Assembly (NCBI GenBank): GCA_004194705.1
Contig: SADC01000238.1
Location: 62,001-126,000, forward strand
Reading direction: 5' to 3'
DNA: 64,000 nt
DNA from: Ditylenchus dipsaci
Taxonomy: Eukaryota > Nematoda > Chromadorea > Rhabditida > Anguinidae
In this document: positions 22,471-34,270 of the stretch, in pieces
Position numbering within the stretch: the first letter of the stretch is position 1
How the letters are laid out: the number at the start of each line of letters is the position of its first letter
Program-made: the position numbers and the translations under genes
Notes under the pieces: model-generated
The model's input: the letters and a program-made list of their open reading frames with translations, nothing else
What the model was told of the DNA's origin: nothing
Databases searched by the model: none

Positions 22471-22640
22471 GAAACTTTATTTTGACTAATTTGTGTTTCC
22501 TTCTTGTCATCATGTTAATTTTGTGAGTTCATGAAGAAAAATCAAAGAGTCTTGTACTTCATAAATATTTTGTGGTTCTTATCTGCCGTGCAATGTGTAA
22601 GGGGGGGGGGCAGATAGCAGAGAAATAAGAAACAGGCCTG

Positions 22641-22710
22641 GGGCGACCCGATAGCTCAAATGGTTAGAGCGCCGACTTGCAAGAAGGATATCGTGGGATC
22701 GCACTTTTTT
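22641..22710 (+). ncRNA. tRNA-like sequence (tRNA-derived repeat)
   Basis: GCGACCCGATAGCTCAAATG followed by GTTAGAGCGCCGACTTGCAA reads like a tRNA 5' half, with an A box and a TTGCAAG anticodon-like loop (GCA, Cys-like). The B box (GTGGGATCGCAC) is degenerate and a T6 run follows. It sits between inverted AACAGGCCTGG and CCAGGCCTGT. More likely a SINE head or tRNA pseudogene than a working tRNA. Confidence 0.45.
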
Positions 22711-22794
22711 CCAGGCCTGTACAAAAGCCGTACGCGGCCACTGCCGTACGCTTACTAATGTTCGGTTTCTTATTTATCTTCCATTTAGTCTAAA

Positions 22795-22948
22795 CATAGG
22801 CGTATACAGAATTGCAAAATTTTTACTGACGGGAGGGCTAAAAGGGCTAAAAAGGCTAAAAAATCCAGACGGCAGGGAATAATCCTTATTAAAAAATCCT
22901 GACGGATGGGGCTACAGCCCGGCTAGCCCCAGCCTGGGTACGCCAATG
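22795..22948. mobile_element. hAT-like MITE, TSD AGTCTAAA/AGTCTGAA
   Basis: Tips CATAGGCGTATACAG and, inverted, CATTGGCGTACCCAGG; flanks match at seven of eight bases. The interior repeats 'gggctaaaaagg' and 'aaaatcctgacgg'. Same family as 17830-18025. Confidence 0.8.
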
Positions 22949-23941
22949 AGTCTGAAGATTTCCATTCTCTTTCTTGTCGTTGCCAAGTTGGAATGAAACT
23001 AAACATCTAACATTTAAACTAAATTATATTGATAAAAATACTTACTGATAAAATTACTTATCAACAATAGGAACCTCACACGTCGTCGCGATATCGAAAA
23101 CAGAAAAAAACAAAAAACAGAAAAAGGAATTATTATTTTTTTAAAATCGTGGTAAAAAATGTGACACCCTAGGCGGGAACGAACTTTTGGGTTTAAAGTT
23201 GATGGAAGTTTTGATTGTAAAAAAAAATCACGCAGATACTTATTCGAAAGAGCAAAATTTTACGATCATTTCGACATATTAGGTGAAGCCTTGAGATTAC
23301 TGATGTGTGAATTGCGCGTGGTTTTCCAATTTCTCTGTAATGGTCGTCATTTCAAACCGGCAATTAGGTCAATTCATCACATCCAAATATCCATATACCC
23401 TCATACGATCTGGCGATGTCAAACAACATTGGGCTTAACTAAGGGATGGTTAAAAATTTTGAACAAAATTTAAGTGCAAGCAAAAATAATCTGAAAAAAT
23501 CATCGACCAAATTAGGTTGGTCCTGCTCGAATCCGAATTATGCAAGTTGCTAGGCTCGTCAAGTTGCATGGTCCTTTAACTTACTAATTTGTTGGTAAGT
23601 TATCCGGCTACCGAAAAATAGGTTACCGAAAACTTGAAAATTGATTATAATCTTTGATAAAAAATATTTCATGCTTGGTTTCCAGGTAAACATTTTTTTA
23701 AAATTTTCAAACCATTTGCAACCCACTAAAAATTTATTTTCAAATTGTAAATACAATCTGTCTTTAACAACACCGGGCTTGATTTTGATTTCTTCCGTCC
23801 ACCCTCTATCTGGTTTTTTGCTTTAAATCGGAAATTTTTTACAATAGGAAAAAGTTAGTATATGGGTTGCACGGCTTTTACTCCTGAGCACCTGGCAGTG
23901 CAAAAACCCTTTAGCTTTTCGAAGAATGATATAGCACAATC
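22949..23941. other. Spacer with a solo pogo-like arm
   Basis: 23150-23200 carries 'gtgacaccctaggcggg' and AACGAACTTTTGGG, the arm of the element at 26833, without a partner. The rest shows no gene. 23600-23700 has a weak inverted repeat. Confidence 0.45.
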
Positions 23942-24124
23942 CATAGTTGGACCGCCGCCGGCGGCACCCTTTCAGTTACCTTCGGCGGCCCCCGGCCGTG
24001 CTCGGCGGTCATAGTTTCTTGAGATGATTGTGCCGCTCTCATCTCAATAATGTATGACCGCCGGGCACCGGCGGGGGCCGCCGAAGGTAACTGAAGGGGT
24101 GCCGCCGGCGGCGGTCCAACTATG
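23942..24124. mobile_element. GC-rich hAT-like MITE, TSD GCACAATC
   Basis: Exact octamers GCACAATC at 23934-23941 and 24125-24132. The ends CATAGTTGGACCGCCGCCGG are perfect inverted repeats continuing through 'cggcaccc' and 'agttaccttcggcgg'. Strikingly GC-rich against an AT-rich background. Confidence 0.9.
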
Positions 24125-24132
24125 GCACAATC

Positions 24133-25380
24133 TAAAGTTTAGTTTAAAAGAAACAGTCTACGCTAAAAAATATAAATGAATACAAGCATAAGAACACTTC
24201 AATAAGACATCAAAAATTTTAATGTTCAGTCAAAATCAAGGCCACCTAATATAAGATATTTTTCGATAAAAAATATCACTCATGGCTGGTCCAGAGTAGT
24301 GGTCTTATATTGAGACTTAACTGGATAAGCAGAATAAAATCAGACTCAAGTCTCGTTCTGACCAGTAGCTCTAGTTTATCTGGCATATATTAATCGCCAA
24401 ATTCTGGCTGCACTTTGTCCCGGCCCCTAGTCATGTCTTAATAAATTCTTAAGAAGAAAATTTTGCCCTGAGAATTGAGGTATTTGAAAAATAGGACACC
24501 ACCAAGATTAGAAAAATTATGCGAAAAGAATACAAAGATGCAGCAAAAGTTTTCTTCTAGAATATCTCTTCTGCTGACTAACTGTGTTAAGCACATAGGA
24601 TTTGTGGTAGTCGGAGGCAAAGTTTGATAATGCTCAGATAATATAATCTCAAACGCGAAAAACACTGCTCTCTATGCAGGACTGCTGGTTGGAATCCTGA
24701 AAAAGACAATCACCTGCGCAACATAATCTATTTTGGGGATAATTTTGTGTAAAGAGGCAATGTTCTTGTGAGAAGTATCTAGCAAATCTCCCCTCCCCTA
24801 TTTTTCACCCAATACTTGTCTAGCACTACTGTTAGTTGTTTTATTTAATTTTCTAAATATTTATATATAGTTACACACGTTCTTTATATCATGGTGTAGC
24901 CTAGATGCTAGGCTTTCATTTTCAGTATTACAAAGAGTAAAAACACCATCTCAAGAGAGCTGAAATTCAAAGAATATTTGAATTCCTGAGCAAAGGCAAC
25001 TATTATTTGAATTCCCGCCACACTCAGCCATCGGCCTCTTTCCAACATTTTGAAAAGCGCTGACGTGCTTTTCATAGTACTTATTAGCATAACTATAAAT
25101 GCAAGAAATTACCTCATGCAAGTCGGAAACTAAAAAAGTTATAAAACAACAGCAATTCAAAAGTAGGCTGAAAACCATGATACTTGTACCATGATTTTTG
25201 GTAACTTCGGGGGGGGGGCTGGTGCCCACAAATTTTCGAATGACATGGAGATATTGGCAGCAGTTTGTCATATAACTCCGAGGTGCTCTACAAGAATCTG
25301 CGAAAAAAACCTTTCAACGAACTCTTTGAAAAATAAACACGACTTGAGATTCCATGGTTAGACTTACAACAAATATTTTT
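24133..25380 (-). other. Possible minus-strand multi-exon gene, unresolved
   Basis: On the minus strand, 25270-24900 and 24665-24438 contain hydrophobic and polar stretches (for example TSIMVFSLLLNCCCFITF, YANKYYEKHVSAFQ) with GT/AG-like sites between, suggestive of exons of a membrane protein. I could not join them into a frame without stops and recognise no domain. Confidence 0.25.
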
Positions 25381-25549
25381 ATTTGAATTAGATATGCCTA
25401 TACAATAAATATGTCTCATAGAGCCGTCTAGTCAAGCGATATTCAGGAAGAGCTGAAGCAAAACAGCGACGTAAGAAATTGGAACACCAGAATGGACAAC
25501 ACGTAGGGAATGAAATTGCTCGTGTAACGCGCTGGTATTCCCCTTTAAA

Positions 25550-26130
25550 AAGGGGGGGGGTACATTTTATGGTCCGAATGGTTCGAATATCACTACGTGC
25601 ATGCATACTTTGTTTGACTATTTTTCGATCGTTTTTCTACTTTTTCAATTTTTTTATTCATATTCGTGAAATGTAGCCCAAAAAGTAAAAGTATGAATCA
25701 AGTCAGAAAGATGATTGGTAAAAGTATGAACCAAGGCAGAAAGATAACTTGGTTCATACTTTTACTTTTTCGGGCTACATTTCACTGAGATAGTTCAATA
25801 ACTGATACCTCATAAAAAACTAGAATTTCAGTGCTACATAATAGTGTTATCACGTTTAAAAAAATGAATTTTTTTACAACAATCAATTAAAATAAAAATT
25901 TGCCCCAAAAAAAGTAAAATTTACCCTCCGAAAAAAGAAATAACCCACTTTTTTCACGCTCTAACACATGGCTGCTAGTTTAGAACTATTAATATCATAG
26001 TTCAACCAATTTGAAAAAAGTAATAAATAGAAAAAAAAGACGATCAAAAAATAATCAAAAAAAAGTATGCACGCACGTAGTGGTATTCGAACCATTCGGA
26101 CTATAAAATTTAATCGCCACCCACCCCCCC
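25550..26130. repeat. Inverted-repeat element with tRNA-like tips and constant-centre core
   Basis: 'GGTCCGAATGGTTCGAATAT' followed by 'cactacgtgcatgcatac' on the left is inverted at 26065-26110. The tip contains a B-box-like GGTTCGAATAYCAC. The middle has 'aagtatgaaccaagncagaaagat' repeats and the 'aactagaatttcagtgctaca' half-centre of the palindromic family. Confidence 0.5.
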
Positions 26131-26210
26131 CCCCCCTTTAATTTAATTCTGCACAAGATTGTCTACAATCACAACGCCGGATTGTCGACAAAATATGGCT
26201 TCAAAACCAT

Positions 26211-26397
26211 GTTTAAAGGACCTGGGTTTTGCGCGCAGTGGCATGTGCGAAATTTGAATTGGCGAGGACACTTCTCTTTCGTCTAAAACTTGTCGTTTGA
26301 AACGACTCAAAAAGTACAGTGAGAGACGAAAGAGAAGTGTCCCCCGCCAATTCAAATTTTGCATATGCCACTGCGCGCTAAAACCATGGTCCTTTAA
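26211..26397. repeat. Inverted-repeat MITE with CCTTTAAAGGACC-type ends
   Basis: Long inverted arms: 'gcgcgcagtggcatgtgcgaaatttgaattggcgagg' is mirrored at 26335-26375. The 'ccccgccaattcaaatttt' word links it to the elements at 29335 and 59636. Confidence 0.65.
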
Positions 26398-26399
26398 AG

Positions 26400-26830
26400 G
26401 GGGGGGGGAACTTTATATACGCATCGCCTTTTGTCGAAAGTTCTAGTCCCTTTGGGGGTGTTTTAATTTACTTTTTTAGTAAGTTTTTTGACTATTAGGT
26501 CCAAAAATCATCGAGAAATCTATTGCAACCGTTTCCAGCACTGATTTGCTGTCATCAACTGCCTCAATTTTGCGATTTTTGGCAATGACTACCAAAATTA
26601 AAGAAAACTAGCCAAAATGATGAGTAATAGGAACTGAGATTTTTTGCGATTTCAATTTACATGATTTTATACAACCGTATGCTGAAAATGACGGCAAGAA
26701 GCAGGGCTACATTTTGAGTGTAAGGTTGCAAATGAGTATGTAAATTAAAATTGGGAAAAAACGTCAGTTCCAGGATACTACCGAAAAGTACTGGTATAGT
26801 CCTATTGAGGATTTCATCGAATTGGATTTC
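26400..26830 (+). repeat. Copy of a long dispersed repeat with 'TATACGCATCGC' head
   Basis: Begins AACTTTATATACGCATCGCC and contains 'ccaaaaatcatcgagaaatc', 'gcactgatttgctgtcat' and the tail 'ccgtatgctgaaaatgacgg'. A close copy lies at 56170-56770; partial copies are at 30160, 34270 and 52730. Confidence 0.6.
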
Positions 26831-26832
26831 TA

Positions 26833-27258
26833 CAGTCGAGTCCCGCTAACCCGGCACCCCAAAAAGTTCGTTCCCGCCTTGGGTCCGACACTTTTTTTAA
26901 CCCAATTTTCGAAGTATTTTTTCAATTGTGTTTTTACAGTCTGATAGCAAATATCGTGAGGATTCCGATTTTGCCGATCGTTTTTCAAAAACCTAATATT
27001 TTTGGCTCTAAAAGACCAAAACCCCGCTAACCCGGCACCCTTTTTAAAAATATGGTGCCGGGTTAGCGGGGTTTTGGTATTTTAGAGCCAAAATATTAGG
27101 TTTTTGAAAAACGATCGGCAAAATCGGAATCCTCACGATATTTGCTATCAGACTGTAAAAACACAATAGAAAAAATACTTCGAAAATTGGGTTAAAAAAA
27201 GTGTCGGACCCAAGGCGGGAACGAACTTTTTGGGTGCCGGGTTAGCGGGACTCGACTG
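26833..27258. mobile_element. Pogo/Tigger-like MITE with CTAACCCGGCACC word
   Basis: Tips CAGTCGAGTCCCGCTAACCC in near-perfect inversion, each beside TA. The arms continue with AAAAAGTTCGTTCCCGCCTT and 'gaggattccgattttgccgatcg', and a second pair of 'ccccgctaacccggcaccc' words faces inward at the loop. A C-run follows at 27274. Confidence 0.85.
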
Positions 27259-27480
27259 TATAAAGTTAACACTCCCCCCCCCCCCCCCCCGCTTTTAAAA
27301 AACATAAAACTTAGAATAATCTTTTCGTGTCGAGACTATCTCCTTAACAGCTTTCCCCCCCCCTCTAAAAATTACTTTCCTTGTCAATAAAAAATAGTCC
27401 AAATGTTTTCAAGTATGTGTACGTCTAATTCTGTTTTAACTTTGCTGAAAATACCCGCGGTTAATTGCAGTTTCCCAACG

Positions 27481-28336
27481 ATGGCCGATGAGCCCAACAA
27501 ATTACCAGATGACACCAACTGGGAGACCTACAAGCATTTTTATGGTAGTTCTAACTGTCTCATATAGTTACTGAAATACACTCAAGTCCCAATGTATCAA
27601 CAAAAAAACATCTCCTTGGAGAACCCCGTGGGGGTCGGCTGAAAGTGTCGTTATATTGGCTAAAATAAGCTTGGTCACCCTATTGTTTTTCGCGCATTTT
27701 TTAAAGGGAGAGAAATACTTTTTAATTAGTGGGTTAAACTCAATTTTACACCTGTTTTAAGAAACAATATTTGCCGAGGTGTTCTTATGTTTGGATTGCT
27801 GGCTTATTGGTTGTTGTTATATCGGGACTCGGGAACAGTTGTTTAAATAATTCTTATAAAAACATAATTTTAAAGAAAAAGTCTACAAAGATCCAGAAGA
27901 AGAAAAAATGCGCCAAGAAATCTTTCTGGTCGAACAGAAGAACATACTAGAACACAATGAAAGGTATAGGCAGTACAAGGAGAGGTATGCACATATCTAT
28001 TAGAAAATGTGACATTTTTATATACAGAGAACTCAGACTAAAAACAACATCTGTATAAAAATGATTTTTTTATAAACAAATTAGAAACCACAAAAATTCA
28101 ATGCATTTTTAGCTATGCAATTGGCTTTACCTATATGAGTGATCAGGTAAGCTATAATTACTCATAAAAAACGCTTTGATAGAGCTCAGCACTTTCGTAA
28201 CAGCCATTTTTACCGTTAGTTTTAGACAAGAGAGGAGTGGGCGAAACTTCGGCGACCACTGCCCGACTCTAGAGACTCCATGACTCCAGAAGAATTGCTC
28301 AAATTTACCAAGGTTTTGAAGGAAGACAACAAGTGA
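27481..28336 (+). CDS. Stand-alone I29 (cathepsin propeptide-like) inhibitor
   Basis: Four exons: 27481-27544, 27876-27984, 28113-28146 and 28226-28336, all joining in phase to give 105 residues. The I29 signature is clear: NWETYKHFYEKVY, then DPEEEKMRQEIFLVEQKNI, EHNERY and FTYMSDQTREEW, matching the WxxxKxxxxKxYxxxxEExxRxxIFxxNxxxIxxHN pattern of papain-like protease propeptides. No signal peptide and no protease domain follow, since the frame ends KVLKEDNK and TGA. It is therefore like the small free inhibitors known in this family (CTLA-2, BCPI or crammer type), which block cathepsin L-like enzymes. An acceptor-like AATTGCAG lies 10 bp before the ATG. The asparagine of the ERFNIN pattern is replaced here. 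Confidence 0.82.
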
Positions 28337-29334
28337 TTAGCCTTATCTGCTTCTAATAATTTATACTCTGTAATTCACTACTGTACAGTCGACGCCTATA
28401 TAACATCTTTCAAGGGACTGGGAAAAACGGGACGTTATATAGAGCGTCATTATTGGAAAATATTTTACGGACGTTGTAGAGATCTAATCATGTTGTATAT
28501 AGTAAATACTACGCTAAGCACGATTGTCTATTTAGAATTTGAAAATTGTTAAAGGCACCAGAGTAAAGGAGTCCACTGGAGAAAGACGCTCCTAAAGAAA
28601 TAGAGATGCGTGGGGGAAAGAGGCGCGTTGGGATAGTAAGGGATAGGAAATAGTAAAGGCACCAAAACGATCAAGGCGCCAGAGGCAACAGCTAGACTAC
28701 TATTTTATAAGACGACAAATAAAAAAAAATCTCGATTAGGTCACGAAACCAATATGAATTTGAATATATAATCATATTTCTTTTTTTCTTGCGCCAGCAA
28801 TTTCAGTCCATGTCTCAGATTTTTTTTAGAATGACGACAAGATTTTCTGAATTCTTATGACTAATAAATAAATAGATTTAACATAAATAGCTTCTTGTTG
28901 ACCACGCCACAAAGATAGCATTTACGGCAATTCCACACTGGTTTATTCCGCGTATTAACCGGATGTAGCCGTTCTCTCCCCAGACTGTGCCCTAACTATA
29001 AATCATGTTTTATTGAAAAAAATCAACTTTTTTGATCTTGTTAGCGTGTGAGATATGATCAGATATGGTTAAGCCACTGATTTAAACAAGTTGAACTTTT
29101 CAGGGGCAAGTTATCTTTAGTAATAAGGCTTAGTAGCAAATATCTTTTTAGTCTTTTCACAAGGTGTGTTATAAAAAAGTTCACTTTTTTTTAATTTTAA
29201 TTTTTCGCTTTTTGCTTTCTTATGAATGCTCTTGTTTATGTTCCATGTTTATTTAAAGGGGGAGGGGATACACATCGAGATGCGAATATTATTCAGGTTC
29301 GATTCCCAGTGGGTGCACACCCTTTTTAGCTCTT
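28337..29334. other. Intergenic stretch, truncated pogo-like tip
   Basis: A CAGTCGACGCCTATATAACA tip flanked by TA starts at 28387 and continues to about 28450 with 'gacgttatatagagcgtc', but no right end is found. 28550-28700 carries 'aaaggcaccaaaacgatcaaggcgcc'. Near 29285-29330 a GGTTCGATTCCCAGTGGGTG B-box-like segment appears, the head of the dispersed repeat. Confidence 0.45.
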
Positions 29335-29960
29335 TTAAAGGGCCATTGCCGTCTCCGACAACGGTTGTCCCCCGCCAATTCAATTTTTTTTCTTTATCGT
29401 TGCATTTACGTACGAATTTTTCAACTTGGTTTCTAACAAAACTACACCTAAAATAAAAGTCTATGCCTTGTTTTGTTAGAAACCGAGCTGAAAAATCCGT
29501 AAAAGAGTTGAATGATTAGGCAAAAAATTTGAATTGCGGGGACAATTCAAAACAGGTGGCAACGGCCCTTTAAGCAATTATTGTCTACTTCTGTAAGGAT
29601 TTTTCAACTTGGTTTTTAACAAAACTACACCTAAAATAAAATTCTAGGCCTTGTTTTGTTAGAAACCGAGCTGAAAAATCCGTAAAAAAGTTGAATGATT
29701 AGGCAAAAAAATTTGAATTGGCGGGGACAATTCAAAACAAGTGGCAATGGCCCTTTAAAGGGCCATGGCCAAGCGTTTTGGATTGTCCCCCGCCAATTCA
29801 AAAATTTTCGCCTAATCATTCAACTTTTGTACAGATTTTTCATACTAATTTCTAGCAAAACAAAGCCTATAATAAAATTTTAGGTGTAGTTTTGTTAGAA
29901 ACCAAGTTGAAAAATCCTTACAGAAGTTCAATCACGAGGAAAAAATTTTTAATTGGTGGC
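29335..29960. repeat. Cluster of TTAA-flanked MITEs with AGGGCCATTGCC ends
   Basis: At least three tandemly placed copies share AAAGGGCCATTGCCGTCTCC or its variants, 'cccgccaattcaaattttt', and 'tttctaacaaaactacacctaaa' in inverted order. Ends lie in TTTAAAG, suggesting a TTAA target. A further copy is at 59636-59866. Confidence 0.6.
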
Positions 29961-30159
29961 ACTTTGATTTACAAGTTTGTTGTCAAAAGATTCTCAGGCT
30001 TGACTATCCAACGAAATCATCACAGCGTGATTTCACAACATCTGGAGCTGATTTGCAGGCTAAGACCTCCTAAATTTCCAGACATCGATCGTTTGGGTAG
30101 TTTATCTTTGACTGATCTTATCGATATTTTCTGATTTTTTGTTACAAGTTAAACGATTC

Positions 30160-30480
30160 AGATACCGAAACGTAGATAAGATTCTGGGCTTTCATTTGAG
30201 CCAATATGCAGAGAAAAATTAAATCGAGTCATGATTAAAATTCGAAAAACATCCAACAAAACCCAATTTCTTGCCATCCTACCCAGGGCTGTCCCAGAAC
30301 TATTCAGTATTATTTTTGGAACTGAAGTTTTTTCGCAATTTTAATTACATGATCATTTACAACTTTGCACTCAAAGTGTGGCTCTGCTTCTTGCGTCATT
30401 TTCAGTATATGGTCTCGAATGATCAAGTAAATTAAAATTGCAAAAAACGTCAGTTCACAAATAATACCGAAATCCTACCC
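30160..30480 (-). repeat. Fragment of the dispersed repeat (inverted)
   Basis: Contains 'actgaagttttttcgcaattttaattacat' and 'gtgtggctctgcttcttgcgtcattttcag', the inverse of the tail at 26650-26770 and 56640-56770. Confidence 0.5.
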
Positions 30481-30488
30481 CTCAACAG

Positions 30489-30588
30489 TGCTCATTTCTT
30501 CCCGGATGAGGACCCCGATTCTTCGGACGAGAACCAACAGCAAGCAGCAAAAGCACTTGAAAGGAGTCCTTTATTTCGTAAATTTTAA
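30489..30588 (+). CDS. Possible terminal exon, unrecognised
   Basis: After a possible acceptor (CTCAACAG) the frame reads AHFFPDEDPDSSDENQQQAA, then KALERSPLFRKF and TAA. Acidic, low complexity, and denser in coding-like codons than its flanks, but no upstream exon was found. Confidence 0.3.
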
Positions 30589-30671
30589 GAAATAGGCCGA
30601 GCAAGGGCTACGTACACAAATTTAAACGAGTGTTTTTTATGACACATACTGTAGTTGTTTTTTTAGTTCTA

Positions 30672-31454
30672 ACTGGTGGACAAAAAGTCCTTGGACAACT
30701 TTTGAGCTCACTTTTTAAAATAAAAATTTAACGATGAGAAAATTCCGAAAAATAGGTTTTGTAGCCCTAAACCTCCTCTTTCAAATGGCATATTGTTTTT
30801 AGCTTCACTATTTTGGATAAGTCACCATTTGGCTCCAAACATTTGTCTGGTCATTTTGAGAAGGTTACTAACGTTTTCATCACTTAACTGGTCAAATGTT
30901 TTATTGAATTTTAAGCGTCATTACAAATTTTATCACCTTGTTGTAGCGCAGCTCAATAGCTACAAAACCCATATTACAGAATGATTTTTGAAGATCTGAG
31001 TGTTGAGATATGGTTTTTTGAAAAAAATCAATTTCTTAAAAAATGACCAAAATGAAAGTTTTTGCCAATTTTTCGGATTTTAGTCATTTTTAAGAAATTG
31101 ATTTTTTTCAAAAACCATATTCAACACTCAGATCTTCAAAATCATTCTGTAATATGGTTTTGTAGCTATTGAGCTGCGCTACAACAAGGTGATACAAATT
31201 TTGTAATGACGCTTAAAATTCAATAAAACATTTGACCAGTTAAAGTGATGAAAACGTTAGTAACCTTCTCAAATGACCAGACAAATGTTTGGAGCCAAAT
31301 GGTGACTTATCCAAAATAGTGAAGCTAAAAACAATATGCCATTTGAAAGAGGAGGTTTAGGGCTACAAAACCTATTTTTCGGAATTTTCTCATCGTTAAA
31401 TTTGTATTTTAAAAGTGAGCTCAAAAGTTGTCCAAGGACTTTTTGTCCACCAGT
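30672..31454. mobile_element. Large near-perfect palindrome, Tc1/mariner-like
   Basis: Inverted repeat of about 380 bp per arm around a short loop near 31060. The ends are ACTGGTGGACAAAAAGTCC, each next to TA. A 'ctggtggacaaaaagt' tip is typical of Tc1/mariner-style elements. No transposase remains. Arm identity is very high, with only scattered single-base differences. Confidence 0.8.
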
Positions 31455-31702
31455 TATTGTTTAGAGGGTCAGAAAATGATTAATAGCTTGTTCTTAAAAA
31501 TCCAAGGAAAGAACCCTCGAATGCAGTGGAGGGTCAGAAAGGACCCTCTACTGCATCTAGTAAAAAAACGGTGAATTATGACTTGATTTGTAGGAAATTA
31601 CTTTTTGGTAATTTCCTCCATGTTTATTTTCTCGAAAAATGTGTTTAAAACAAAAAATGTTGTAATTGCTTATTGTAATAAATTAGTAAAGAAAGAATAT
31701 TT

Positions 31703-33640
31703 TTATTCCGCGTCATAAATCTCAAATTTTAATATGGCATGTAAAAATGAGAAGATAAGCCGTGATTTTGTGTTGAATAATAATTTGTGGGCGTCTTTCT
31801 CAAAAAATCTGCCGAGAATTAGCGGTAGTGAATCGGCCTTCATATGCTGCATTTTCATGTGCATAGAAGCCAAGAATCTAGCAGAATAGTGTCTGGGGTC
31901 TACGGTTGGATCCATTAATCCACTCAAAATCAGCATTGACGGGTTTTTGACTAATGTTTCTGGAATGTTGTGAAGTGGAGAATACCTTAACTAATATCGC
32001 TTATGATCCACAAATACAAAAACAGCCATTAAATATACCTTAGAATGTGCTCAAATTGTTCTTTGTCAGTGATATCGCCATATTCCACTCGACTCTCTTC
32101 ATAACAGTACACCTTCTCCAAGAAATGAATCATATCGTATGTTCTATAAACAGTTACTTAAAAACCTTTTTCGCACGTATTTACACCAACCCGGCCCAAC
32201 AAATAACAGCAGCAAATAAGTCCGGACGCTGTTGTGACGCGACTGCCATTAACATGCCACCATTGAACAGCCCAGACCGATTAACCTTACAACGTGCAAA
32301 TATATTTTTAAATTTCATTTAATTAAAAAAAAAATATTAAAGGGAGTGGACTCTACACAGCACTCGTATTTTGAAAAGAATATTTTGATGAAAAATCATT
32401 TTTTTGAATAATAAATTTTCCCCAAAGAAAAGTATTTCTGTTTATCTATTAATAATTTAAAAACATTTAAGCATACAGTCGACTCTCGATTTAAGGACAC
32501 CGCAAAAAGTTCGTTCCCACCTAGGGTCTAACACTTTTTTAGCCAGATTTTTGAAATTTTTCACCAGTTTTGACAGTCTGGTTGCAAATATCGCAAGGAT
32601 TCCGATTTTCCCGATCGTTTTTAATAACTAAAAAATTTTACTACTCAAAAAACAAAACTTGATTTAAGAAGAGGGATTTTTGAAAAAGCCTGTCCTTAAA
32701 TCGAGGTTTTGCTTTTTGAGTAGTAAAATTATTTAATTATTAAAAAACGATCGGAAAATTAGAATCCTTGCAATATTTGCAACCAGACTGTCAAAATAAA
32801 ACTGGTAAAAGTTTTAAAAATCGGGCTAAAAAAATTGTCGGACCCTCGGTGGGAATGAACTTTTTAAGGTGTCCTTAAATCGAGAATCAACTGTATGAAA
32901 ACAAACAAGAATTAATTTTTAAAAAATTTACAGTGATAAAAATATGTTTTTGATTTCAAAAAATAATTTTCTTTCGTGTCGAGATTATCTTTGTAAGGTT
33001 TGTAACCCCTCTTTAAATGTGTTAAAATTTTCAATAGATAAACACAAATCATATTCCCTGATCTAAACAAGTTTTAGTTGAAAATGTTGAAAAGTCTTCT
33101 TTTTCTCTTTGTTTTCTTCTATGTTTTTACATACGAATGCAATGAAAATGTACACTTCGTTAACGATAACTAAACAATACTTCTTGGGCATAGTGTATTT
33201 TTTCTGTATCAAATACTCAGCACAATCATAAAGGTCATCAAACGATTTTTGTTTATTTACACCAGTTCCTTGTCTATGCCAATCATAACCATTTGTCCTG
33301 AAATCGCGTTAATAACACCATTTACTTGCCTTTGAAATAGTAAATAGTAAAACTGACCCCTCGCCTCTAACATGAGCAATTGCAACAACTCCGTGAATGT
33401 GCTTCAGAAATTTAAAATAAGCCAGCTCGTAGCGGGGCTCATAAATATGGCCAAATGCTCCGTATGCCTTAATAATCAAGGATTGCTGCCATCCAAACAG
33501 ATGTCGCGACGACAGACAATTTCCAGCATAATTTTCTAGAAATTTATAACCATATTGAAAAGTAACAAATGTGCTATTCGCAATCGCTTGGTAAATTGTA
33601 GCCCGTTGCCCAATTCCAGTCACAAAATGTGTATAAACGA
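31703..33640 (-). pseudogene. Prolyl oligopeptidase-like, C-terminal half, broken
   Basis: Minus-strand pieces match family S9A in order: about 33640-33350 (SLIIKAYGAFGHIYEPRYEL, HIHGVVAIAHVRGEG), 33294-33160 (NGYDWHRQGTGVNKQKSFDD, CAEYLIQKKYTMPKKYCLVI), 32300-32190 (FNGGMLMAVASQQRPDLFAA) and 31936-31703 (MLILSGLMDPTVDP to the stop). A 55-bp intron (33349-33295) is intact. The nucleophile motif GxSNGG reads GLFNGG, so the catalytic serine is phenylalanine, and the region around the catalytic histidine is not conserved. A pogo-like element (32476-32892) and 800 bp of other DNA separate the second and third pieces. The missing propeller half lies at 45065-46000 on the same strand, with the MULE and hAT elements between. 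I read this as one decayed gene; a diverged active gene with very long introns is less likely. Confidence 0.65.
32476..32892. mobile_element. Pogo/Tigger-like MITE with TTTAAGGACACC word
   Basis: Tips CAGTCGACTCTCGATTTAAG and CAGTTGATTCTCGATTTAAG inverted, beside TA. The arms share AAAAGTTCGTTCCCACCTAG and 'caaggattccgatttt' with the element at 26833, while the word just inside the tip differs. It separates two parts of the prolyl oligopeptidase-like sequence. Confidence 0.85.
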
Positions 33641-33649
33641 CCCAGGAAA

Positions 33650-34270
33650 GCCTCTAAGACTTGTGCCCCGTTGTAGACTTCTGAATTGCTTGTAGCTAAG
33701 TCTGATGTGCCTCTCTAATTTTGCCTCTCCGAATCGGCTGTGCTCTTGCCTTTGTCTGTCTTGCCCCAGTGACTCAGCGTCTTCTTCTTACAGAATACAA
33801 TTTTGCGCTTTTCTGTGTTGACTGTTCTTATTTGTGATTGCACAATGACTGATTGCCTGGTACCTTGGACATTATGCTGTGCCTGGTTACGTCGCTTTTT
33901 TATTACTATATACAGTACCTTAGCTTAAGATACCTTAGCAATTCTATGATCAATTTTATGATTACAAATTCTATGATTACATACTATCAATTCTACGGGA
34001 CGCAACCGTCTCGCCAACGCCAGAACTCACTAACGCAAAAGACTCGCCAGCAAGGACCGGAAAAGTGTTTTCAAAGGGGAAAAGGCTGAATTGGGAAGGA
34101 AAGGACAAAACAGGGCCACTCATTTGAGAGCCAATAAGAACCAAGAGTATTAATTCTCTAAGCGTTGAGGGCACTTACAGACCCAGCCACTTGTGGTGCA
34201 GGCGAAATTATAGGTACTCAATGCTGATCAAGCTGTTTGCTGGGTGCATCCCGTGGGTTTCCCCCTACCT
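33650..34270. other. Spacer between peptidase remnant and MULE
   Basis: No domain recognised. 33895-33990 has 'tctatgattac' repeats. Short open frames on both strands have no support. Confidence 0.4.

Noticed and set aside
22641..22710. Functional tRNA-Cys
   Set aside because: The B box and T arm are degenerate and acceptor pairing is poor; kept only as tRNA-like.
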